Of a stretch of 11,151 nt of DNA, positions 1 through 5,096 are shown one piece after another; position 1 is the first letter of the stretch; the number at the start of each line of letters is the position of its first letter. The notes under the pieces were generated by a model. That model did no database searches, was not told the DNA's origin, and was given only the letters and a program-made list of their open reading frames with translations. Both the position numbers and the translations under genes were made by a program. Source of the stretch: Candidatus Giovannonibacteria bacterium RIFCSPHIGHO2_02_43_16 (GTDB taxonomy: Bacteria > Patescibacteriota > Minisyncoccia > JACPKW01 > UBA11713). The stretch is from contig MFHJ01000046.1 in NCBI GenBank assembly GCA_001778545.1, positions 1 through 11,151 of the forward strand, in the 5' to 3' direction.

Positions 1-455
1 AAAAATATAAAACAGTTGGCGATTTCGCGGACGCGGATATTAAAACTTTTGAGAAAGAGATTTATCAAACAGGATTTTATCACGCGAAAGCAAGAAACAT
101 TATCGCGGCCGCGAAGATGATTAGAAAAGAATTTAGGGGAGTATTGCCAAAAACTATGGAAGAAATTTTGCGCTTGCCTGGAGTTGCAAGAAAAACGGCA
201 AATGTAGTATTGGGCAACGCCTACGGCGTCGTCGAAGGAATCGCCGTCGATACGCACGTGAAAAGACTCTCAAAACTATATGGCCTTACCAATGAAACCG
301 ATCCAGTCAAAATTGAGCGCGACTTGATGCAGATTATTCCAAAAAAAGATTGGTTCAAATTTACATATATGTTAATCGACTACGGCCGCAAATATTGCCC
401 CGCCCGAGCGCATAACCATATCGCCTGCCCCCTTACAAAATTAGTTTTAAAGTAG
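1..455 (+). CDS. nth: Endonuclease III (DNA base-excision repair glycosylase/AP lyase), 5' end cut off by window edge
   Basis: The reading frame is open from base 3 through the window edge, so the internal ATG at 117 is not the real start. Endonuclease III removes oxidised pyrimidines and nicks the abasic site. The helix-hairpin-helix motif LPGVARKTANVV lies at about 174-209. Its lysine (192-194) matches the catalytic Lys120 of E. coli Nth, and the aspartate of VDTH (249-251) matches Asp138. Both catalytic residues are therefore present. The C-terminal iron-sulfur loop is abnormal: the family pattern C-x6-C-x2-C-x5-C reads C (396), H (417), C (426), V (444). Two of four cysteines are gone, so a standard [4Fe-4S] cluster is doubtful. 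The protein ends soon after this loop with a TAG stop. The cysteine desulfurase gene begins 11 bases downstream, suggesting co-transcription. Family assignment is firm; absence of the cluster is inference. Confidence 0.93.
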   Translation, partial: KYKTVGDFADADIKTFEKEIYQTGFYHAKARNIIAAAKMIRKEFRGVLPKTMEEILRLPGVARKTANVVLGNAYGVVEGIAVDTHVKRLSKLYGLTNETDPVKIERDLMQIIPKKDWFKFTYMLIDYGRKYCPARAHNHIACPLTKLVLK

Positions 456-466
456 TTATTAATGTT

Positions 467-1615
467 ATGAAGCGAATTTATCTGGATTACGCGGCGGCCA
501 CGCCGGTGCGGGAGGAGGTGAAGAAGGCGATGGAGGAATTTTCCGACAAAGTTTACGAAAACGCCTCCGGAATTTATCAAGAAGGATTAAAAGCAAAAAA
601 AGCGCTCGAAGATTCTCGGAGGAAAATCGCGAAAATGGTTTCCGCGAAGCCGCATGAAATAATTTTTACATCCGGCGGGACCGAAGGAAATAACCTCGCT
701 ATATTCGGCACAGCCCACTTAGGTGTCGGACACCTAAGTGGGCATATTATTACCGCTTCATTTGAGCATCGTTCAGTTTTGGAGCCGTTTCGCGAGTTAG
801 AAAAGCGGGGATTCGAAGTTACTTATTTAAAAGTTTCGCGCGACGGATTTGTTGATCCGGAGGACGTCAGAAAAGCTTTGCGTCCAAATACGATTCTCGT
901 CAGCATTATGTACGTCAACAACGAAATCGGGACGATCCAGCCGGTTCGCGAAATCTCCAAAATAATAAAAAATTTCAATAAGGATATCATTTTTCATACG
1001 GACGCGTGCCAAGCCGCGGGATATTTGGATATAAGCGTTGAAAAATTGGGCGTAGATTTGATGACGGTTTCCGGGGCAAAAATTTATGGACCAAAAAGGA
1101 TTGGGTTTTTGTACAAGCGGGAAAGCGTGAAATTAACTCCTCAAATTTTAGGCGGCGGGCAGGAATTCGGATATCGCTCCGGAACCGAACCGCTCGCCCA
1201 GATAGTCGGACTCGCGAAGGCATTCGAGATTGCCGTCGCGGAAAGAGAAAGTGAAGCCAAGCGCATTAAGGAATTGAGGGATTATTTTGCCGATGGGATT
1301 ATCAAAAATATTGAAAACGTGGAAATAAACGGAAGTCTCGAAAAAAGAATTCCGTCTAATTTAAGCGTTTCGTTTCTGGGGCATGAATCGGAAGCGCTTA
1401 TTATCGCGCTCGATGAAAAAGGAATTGCGGTATCTTCGGGTTCGGCCTGTGACTCAAAATTACCCGATCTCCCGCACGTGATTATGGCGCTGGACAAAGG
1501 GGAGGGCTCAGCAAAAAGCGTCATACGATTCAGCTTGGGTTCCAGGACAACCAAAGAGGATATAGATTATGTTTTGAAAACCTTGCCCGAAATTATAAAT
1601 AAAACTAGAATTTAA
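467..1615 (+). CDS. iscS: Cysteine desulfurase (NifS/IscS class V aminotransferase family)
   Basis: This PLP enzyme takes sulfur from cysteine as a persulfide for Fe-S cluster assembly and/or tRNA thiolation. The 382-residue length is normal. It opens with the family start YLDYAAATPV. FTSGGTEGNNLAI (about 67-79) is the cofactor phosphate loop, and HTDACQAAG is the Asp/Gln cofactor-contact region. The PLP lysine is K205 in SGAKIYGPK; the usual SGHK histidine is Ala here. The catalytic cysteine is C328 in SSGSACDSK, and FSLG near the C-terminus is also typical. The ATG at 467 is chosen because it directly precedes the conserved start; an ATG at 462 stops after two codons. No Shine-Dalgarno is visible. 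Residues 83-93, in the variable loop between NLAIFG and HIITASFEH, are encoded by a 31-base perfect palindrome (separate entry). IscS and NifS cannot be told apart by sequence alone, and no scaffold gene is visible. The gene sits between nth and the SOD gene. Confidence 0.93.
   Translation: MKRIYLDYAAATPVREEVKKAMEEFSDKVYENASGIYQEGLKAKKALEDSRRKIAKMVSAKPHEIIFTSGGTEGNNLAIFGTAHLGVGHLSGHIITASFEHRSVLEPFRELEKRGFEVTYLKVSRDGFVDPEDVRKALRPNTILVSIMYVNNEIGTIQPVREISKIIKNFNKDIIFHTDACQAAGYLDISVEKLGVDLMTVSGAKIYGPKRIGFLYKRESVKLTPQILGGGQEFGYRSGTEPLAQIVGLAKAFEIAVAERESEAKRIKELRDYFADGIIKNIENVEINGSLEKRIPSNLSVSFLGHESEALIIALDEKGIAVSSGSACDSKLPDLPHVIMALDKGEGSAKSVIRFSLGSRTTKEDIDYVLKTLPEIINKTRI
713..743. repeat. 31-base perfect palindrome inside the cysteine desulfurase gene
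   Basis: The left arm gcccacttaggtgt (713-726) and right arm acacctaagtgggc (730-743) are exact reverse complements around cgg. Because c727 and g729 also pair, the sequence is a 15-bp arm palindrome with one central base. It starts exactly on a codon boundary and encodes AHLGVGHLSG plus the first base of the next codon. It lies in a loop that varies in length among cysteine desulfurases, where E. coli IscS has an unrelated stretch of similar length. The shape suggests an inserted mobile palindromic unit, in the manner of Rickettsia palindromic elements, tolerated in frame. No second copy of this exact sequence occurs in the window. Confidence 0.85.
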
Positions 1616-1620
1616 AGATA

Positions 1621-2202
1621 ATGTTTGAGCAGAAGAATTTCGATCATCTATTGGGAACGCCAGGCTTTTCCGATACGCTTCTCAAATGCCACTTCACGCT
1701 CTATCAGGGATATGTTATCAACTTCAATAAACTGAACGATATTTTGGTTGCGATAGAGCGCGACGGCAAATTTGGGACTCCAGAATACGCCGAACTTAAC
1801 CGCCGTCTAGGCTGGGAATTTAACGGAATGCGCCTTCACGAGCTGTATTTCGGAAACATGACTAAAGAGGAAAAAGCCCTTGATCCAAACTCTGCTCTCG
1901 GTTTGGCGATTGCGAAAGAATGGGGAGCGCCTGAGATATGGAAAAAAGATTTTATATCTATAGGGGCTATGCGCGGCATTGGCTGGGCGATCATGTATTT
2001 GGATGGAGAGTCTGGCCACCTCTTCAATGTTTGGGTAAATGAGCATGATGTCGGTCATTTCGCTGGATGTCGCCCAATTATTGTGATGGATGTTTTTGAA
2101 CATGCCTACATTCTGGATTACGGAATTAAAAAGGGAGATTATATCGAGGCATTTTTCAGGGCAATCGGCTGGCAGACCGCTGAAGAGAGGTTAACTAGAT
2201 GA
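1621..2202 (+). CDS. sod: Fe/Mn-family superoxide dismutase
   Basis: The enzyme converts superoxide to oxygen and hydrogen peroxide. The 193-residue length matches the family. All four metal ligands are recognisable: H24 in HFTLYQGYV, H73 in GMRLHELYFGN, and D157 and H161 in the signature DVFEHAYILDYG. The GIGW segment at 119-122 and the C-terminal YIEAFFRAIGW helix are also typical. Position 69, four residues before H73, is Gly as in E. coli Mn-SOD rather than the Gln of Fe-SOD. At the position where Mn-SOD supplies Gln146, the best manual match is H142 in NEHD. Metal use therefore cannot be called. No signal peptide is seen, so a cytoplasmic location is likely. The gene starts 5 bases after the desulfurase stop, and its own stop overlaps the next start (ATGA), so it is part of the operon. 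Confidence 0.92.
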   Translation: MFEQKNFDHLLGTPGFSDTLLKCHFTLYQGYVINFNKLNDILVAIERDGKFGTPEYAELNRRLGWEFNGMRLHELYFGNMTKEEKALDPNSALGLAIAKEWGAPEIWKKDFISIGAMRGIGWAIMYLDGESGHLFNVWVNEHDVGHFAGCRPIIVMDVFEHAYILDYGIKKGDYIEAFFRAIGWQTAEERLTR

Positions 2203-3188
2203 GATATTTTCTTTTGATCGCGGTATTGGTTTTAATCACGGCATCTTCTTTCGTTTTGAGCCGCGAGCTTTCTCTTCCCAAGAAAGAAGCAGTTTTTGAA
2301 AGCGTGACAGAGAAGATAGCAACTTCATCCGCGCCCGAACCAGAAATAGTGCAAGATCTAAAAAAACAGATAAACTCTCTCTCGAGCGCGGTTAAAGACT
2401 TGAAGCAGATTCCGCCGCCGAAGCCCAGTACGACTCCCGAACCAGCGCCCGTCGTGAAAAGCGCTGACATTTATAATAAAGCTCTCGGCGCTGTGCTTAA
2501 TGTTTTTTGTTACGACCGCAAAGCTAACGCGTATATATTCGGATCCGCGTCCATAATCCATCCGAAGGGGTATATTTTGACTAACGGGCATCTCGCCGTC
2601 CGTTTTGAAGATCCAAATACGGAGTGCCAATTGAGGCGCGGATCTCCGGCGAGAAATTTCGCCAAGGCGAAGGTTATCTGGCTCCCCAGTCAAACTCCAA
2701 AGATCGGCGCAAGCGAGATACCAAAAAACGACGTTGCGATATTAAAGTTAACGGAGCTTGCTGACGGCAGCGCGCTCTCTGAAAATTTTGAATATTTTGA
2801 GATTAACGCAAGCTATGTCTCGAAAATTGGAGAGTCTCTTTATTCCCTAAATTACCCGTCGGAATTTCTCGGCGCGGATACGGCTCTAAGTAATACAAAT
2901 TTGGTTTTTACTCTTGGAGCCGTGAATAGTTTCTTAACAGTTGACGATAATACTTCTGACGCGGAAGGGGTTTATCTAAAAGGGGAGCTATCTGCCCAGC
3001 ACGGCTCTTCGGGAGGAATTTTCCTCGATACGCGAAAAGGGGAGATAGTCGGCCTATTTGTCGGCCTTACCGAAGGGAAAACAACAGCCGAGCGCATGCA
3101 GTTTATGTTTATGTCCTCCTACATCAACCGTATTTTGCTGGAAGAAAAAGGAATGGGAATTGCAGAATATCTCGCAACGAATCCGTGA
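2199..3188 (+). CDS. Membrane-anchored or secreted trypsin-like serine protease, no PDZ domain
   Basis: An N-terminal hydrophobic segment (about residues 3-20) serves as signal peptide or anchor and indicates action outside the membrane. A charged, partly coiled and then Pro-rich linker (about 28-87) leads into a chymotrypsin-fold domain (about 90-320). The catalytic triad is intact: H131 in TNGH, D178 in KNDVAILKL and S271 in HGSSGG, equivalent to GNSGG in HtrA proteases. Two cysteines (FCYDR and TECQL) could form a disulfide. Unlike HtrA there is no C-terminal PDZ domain. The start overlaps the SOD stop by four bases (ATGA), implying translational coupling. It also has the only clear Shine-Dalgarno-like stretch in the window, gagagg, about 8 bases upstream. 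The next gene is a second, PDZ-bearing protease. Substrate is unknown; family assignment is firm, but the exact cellular role is inferred. Confidence 0.85.
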   Translation: MRYFLLIAVLVLITASSFVLSRELSLPKKEAVFESVTEKIATSSAPEPEIVQDLKKQINSLSSAVKDLKQIPPPKPSTTPEPAPVVKSADIYNKALGAVLNVFCYDRKANAYIFGSASIIHPKGYILTNGHLAVRFEDPNTECQLRRGSPARNFAKAKVIWLPSQTPKIGASEIPKNDVAILKLTELADGSALSENFEYFEINASYVSKIGESLYSLNYPSEFLGADTALSNTNLVFTLGAVNSFLTVDDNTSDAEGVYLKGELSAQHGSSGGIFLDTRKGEIVGLFVGLTEGKTTAERMQFMFMSSYINRILLEEKGMGIAEYLATNP

Positions 3189-3221
3189 AACAAAATAATT
3201 CTTTATGCGTCTTAAATATAT

Positions 3222-4424
3222 ATGGAGCATCTGACTAAATCCCAATTAATACTTTTGGTTTTGTTGGTTTCGTTTGTGACCTCGATGGTGACGGGGATTA
3301 TGACTGTGGCTTTGCTTTCGGAGGGAGCAGGGGAAAATCCTATTCAGACTATTCAGAGAGTAATTGAAAAATCTGCAAATCCGCCTCCTGCCGCAGATAG
3401 TCCAGCGGTTTCGGATCAAGATAATAATATAGTGCGCATAGTCGAGAACGTTTCTCCGGCAGTAGTGAGCATTGTCGCGGCTAAAGATGTTTCGGTAATT
3501 GAGAATTATTACTTAACTCCTTTCGGGGATATATTGGCGGATTACGGCATTCAAAGGCGGCAGGTCGGTGCGGGATCCGGGTTTTTTGTGTCTGGGGACG
3601 GAATGATCGTGACGAATAAGCACGTCGTTCAGGACCAGTCTGCCAGCTACACGATAATTTTGAAAAGTGGGAAAAACGTAGGCGCAAAAGTCTTGGCGCT
3701 CGACCCGATTAAAGATATAGCAGTGCTTAAAGTTGAAGATCTGCCAGCTGGCGGATATCCCTTCATTCATCTCGGAGATTCATCGGGTCTTAAGGTCGGG
3801 CAGACCGTTATTGCCATCGGGAACGCCCTCGGCGAATTTCAAAACACTGTTTCTGTCGGCGTAATCTCCGGGCTCTCGCGGACTATTACAGCTTCCGGGG
3901 GATTTTCCGGACCGGAAGTCTTGGCGCAGGCAATTCAAACCGACGCCGCGATAAACCCGGGGAATTCCGGGGGACCGCTTCTTGATTTGTCGGGCAGGGC
4001 GATTGGCATCAATAGCGCGGTCGCCCAGGGAGCGGAAAATATCGGATTCGCCATGCCGATAGATTCCGTTAAGAAAGCGATAGAAGACGTAAAATCTTTT
4101 GGGAAAATCCGCTATCCGTATCTTGGCGTGCGCTACGTTATAATAAATCCCGCCGTAAAAGAATCGAGAAAACTTCCGGTTGATTACGGGGCGCTTGTGA
4201 CCGCGTCGGAAGGGGAGCTGGCCGTTCTTTCAAATTCGCCCGCCAAGAAAGCGGGAATCCAGCAGGGAGACATCATTCTGGAATTTAGCGGAAAAAAGAT
4301 TGATCAAAATAATGCGCTCGCGGACCTCATCGCCGATAAAAAGATAGGGGACAAAGTATCGCTCAAAATTCTGCGAGAGGGCAAAGAAATTTCCCTCGAA
4401 GCGACCCTTGAAGAGATGCCGTAA
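3222..4424 (+). CDS. htrA: HtrA/DegP-like serine protease with one PDZ domain, membrane anchored
   Basis: HtrA proteases degrade or refold damaged proteins outside the cytoplasmic membrane. An uncleaved-looking transmembrane helix (about 9-31) is followed by a polar linker and the protease domain (about 68-275). The triad is complete: H134 in TNKHVV, D165 in IKDIAVLKV and S249 in INPGNSGGPL. A single PDZ domain spans about 297-398, from YLGVRY through AGIQQGDIILEFSG to the C-terminal LKILREG strand. The length of 400 residues and the one-PDZ layout match DegS/HtrA-type anchored proteases. The start at 3222 lies 33 bases after the previous stop and has no Shine-Dalgarno. An upstream ATG at 3205 is out of frame and soon stops. 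The order SOD, small protease, HtrA suggests an envelope or oxidative stress unit. The gene symbol follows the family; one-to-one orthology with any named HtrA is not claimed. Confidence 0.93.
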   Translation: MEHLTKSQLILLVLLVSFVTSMVTGIMTVALLSEGAGENPIQTIQRVIEKSANPPPAADSPAVSDQDNNIVRIVENVSPAVVSIVAAKDVSVIENYYLTPFGDILADYGIQRRQVGAGSGFFVSGDGMIVTNKHVVQDQSASYTIILKSGKNVGAKVLALDPIKDIAVLKVEDLPAGGYPFIHLGDSSGLKVGQTVIAIGNALGEFQNTVSVGVISGLSRTITASGGFSGPEVLAQAIQTDAAINPGNSGGPLLDLSGRAIGINSAVAQGAENIGFAMPIDSVKKAIEDVKSFGKIRYPYLGVRYVIINPAVKESRKLPVDYGALVTASEGELAVLSNSPAKKAGIQQGDIILEFSGKKIDQNNALADLIADKKIGDKVSLKILREGKEISLEATLEEMP

Positions 4425-4435
4425 AATGTTATCAT
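4408..4435 (+). promoter_or_regulatory. Candidate promoter for the toxin-antitoxin pair, probably leaderless
   Basis: A TTGAAG hexamer (4408-4413), 16 bases, then TATCAT (4430-4435) preceded by TG at 4427-4428 give an extended -10 promoter. A start seven bases past the -10 would be 4442, the A of the antitoxin ATG, so the mRNA would be leaderless. The -35 lies inside the 3' end of the HtrA gene. This is a motif match only, but it agrees with the absence of a Shine-Dalgarno. Confidence 0.4.
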
Positions 4436-4441
4436 AGAAAT

Positions 4442-4651
4442 ATGAGTACCACAACCATATCACTGCCTAAAAAAATTTTTGAAGACTTTGTGCGTGCAAC
4501 TGAGCATTTTGAACGCACGCAAGATGAATTGGAGAATTATTTTTTGAGTCAAAATAAGCAATTTGTAGCGCGCGTGAAGAAGCTTCGTAGCGAGCATAAG
4601 AAAGGAAAATTCAGCGATTGGGGAAAAATGACAGCGCGCTATGGCCTATAG
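4442..4651 (+). CDS. Ribbon-helix-helix-type antitoxin
   Basis: This 69-residue protein begins TTTISLPKKIFEDF, the beta strand and first helix expected of a CopG/MetJ-like ribbon-helix-helix DNA-binding fold. The second helix is RTQDELENYFLSQ. The rest (about 40-69) is basic and Trp/Gly-containing, the kind of tail that wraps the partner toxin. Such antitoxins neutralise the toxin and repress their own promoter. The stop overlaps the toxin start by 11 bases, which is typical of a coupled toxin-antitoxin pair. The start is the first in-frame ATG after the HtrA stop, 17 bases downstream. No Shine-Dalgarno is visible. The fold is assigned by pattern only, and the pairing with a RelE-like neighbour is the strongest support. 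Confidence 0.75.
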   Translation: MSTTTISLPKKIFEDFVRATEHFERTQDELENYFLSQNKQFVARVKKLRSEHKKGKFSDWGKMTARYGL

Positions 4652-4925
4652 TATCCGGCCGCTTGTTTCTTTTGAACGGACGCTTAGGAAATTGGATAAA
4701 CAGATAGCTCGGCGCGTGATCGAGAAGCTTGAGGCATTGGCAGAGAATCCTGGAATAATCGGCAGTTCTATGGCCAATTTACCGAAAGATCTTTCTGGAC
4801 TTCACAAAGTTCGTGTCGGTGATCTGCGGGTTTTCTTCTGGGTAGACCATCGAAAAGAGGAAATCGTTCCATACGTCGTGGATAGAAGGGATATTATGTA
4901 TAAAAATCTTTATCGTGGGAAATGA
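4641..4925 (+). CDS. RelE/ParE-superfamily toxin (probable mRNA interferase)
   Basis: RelE toxins cut mRNA on the ribosome. This 94-residue protein has the family plan: an N-terminal strand with SFERTLRKLDKQ, a helical hairpin (about 20-36), then LSGLHKVRVGDLRVFFWVD and the closing VVDRRDIMY strand. Residues corresponding by manual alignment to the E. coli RelE active site are K56, R58, R63, R82 or R83, and Y87. All are retained, so it should be active. ParE relatives share the fold but poison gyrase; the basic residues and final Tyr favour the RelE/StbE side. It overlaps the upstream antitoxin by 11 bases in another frame. A hairpin with terminator shape follows three bases after the stop. 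Function is inferred from family; the pair is complete in this window. Confidence 0.85.
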   Translation: MAYSIRPLVSFERTLRKLDKQIARRVIEKLEALAENPGIIGSSMANLPKDLSGLHKVRVGDLRVFFWVDHRKEEIVPYVVDRRDIMYKNLYRGK

Positions 4926-4927
4926 AA

Positions 4928-4963
4928 AAAGCCCAACCGGATGATGAGTCGCAGTCGGGCTTT
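4928..4963. terminator. Bidirectional-looking terminator hairpin after the toxin gene
   Basis: aaagccc (4928-4934) pairs with gggcttt (4957-4963). Inside the stem there is one mismatch (a4935/c4956), then two more pairs and a loop of about 16 bases. On the + strand the T tract is only three bases. Read on the - strand the hairpin is followed by six Ts, the better terminator. It lies immediately after the toxin stop and probably separates the TA pair from the clpB unit. Strength on the + strand is uncertain. Confidence 0.55.
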
Positions 4964-4973
4964 CGAGGCTTGC

Positions 4974-4990
4974 CCCAAACTTAGTTTGGG
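4974..4990. repeat. Short perfect palindrome (7-bp arms) in the clpB upstream region
   Basis: cccaaac (4974-4980) and gtttggg (4984-4990) are exact reverse complements around tta. It follows the toxin terminator directly. There is no T tract, so it is not a classic terminator. It may be a dispersed palindromic repeat or RNA structure; function unknown. Confidence 0.6.
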
Positions 4991-5012
4991 TCAGCGGCTG
5001 AAATAGTTGAGT

Positions 5013-5031
5013 AAGGCCTGCATGAGGCCTT
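5013..5031. repeat. Inverted repeat overlapping the clpB -35 region
   Basis: aaggcct (5013-5019) and aggcctt (5025-5031) pair perfectly around gcatg. The last two bases are also the first two of the TTGATA -35 candidate. The hairpin could end read-through from upstream, since an AT-rich stretch follows, or be a regulator site. The sequence does not distinguish these. Confidence 0.55.
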
Positions 5032-5057
5032 GATATTTATATTGATAGTGATAAAAT
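5030..5057 (+). promoter_or_regulatory. Sigma-A/70-type promoter of the clpB gene
   Basis: TTGATA (5030-5035), a 16-base spacer, and TAAAAT (5052-5057) each match the consensus at five of six positions. TG at 5049-5050 adds an extended -10. The predicted start near 5064 gives a leader of about 33 bases and falls within the CIRCE-like repeat, as expected for repressor control. Evidence is motif and spacing only. Confidence 0.6.
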
Positions 5058-5083
5058 TAGCAGTGTGAGCATTTAACTGCTAA
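5057..5083 (+). promoter_or_regulatory. CIRCE-like inverted repeat (probable HrcA operator)
   Basis: The sequence TTAGCAGTG-N9-AACTGCTAA has the exact 27-base layout of CIRCE (TTAGCACTC-N9-GAGTGCTAA), and the outer TTAGCA/TGCTAA are identical to it. The arms are perfectly complementary for eight bases. The inner bases differ from consensus but six of the eight arm pairs are the consensus ones and the other two are compensated. It begins at the end of the -10 box and covers the likely transcription start, ending 13 bases before the clpB ATG. CIRCE is bound by HrcA upstream of heat-shock genes, including clpB in some mycoplasmas. hrcA is not in this window. Confidence 0.6.
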
Positions 5084-5096
5084 AATTATTGTATAT

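Noticed and set aside
117..455. A 112-residue gene starting at ATG 117, i.e. a truncated endonuclease III
   Set aside because: The frame is open upstream to the window edge and the upstream residues (TVGDFADADI, YQTGFYHAKARNI) fit the family, so the gene simply starts outside the window.
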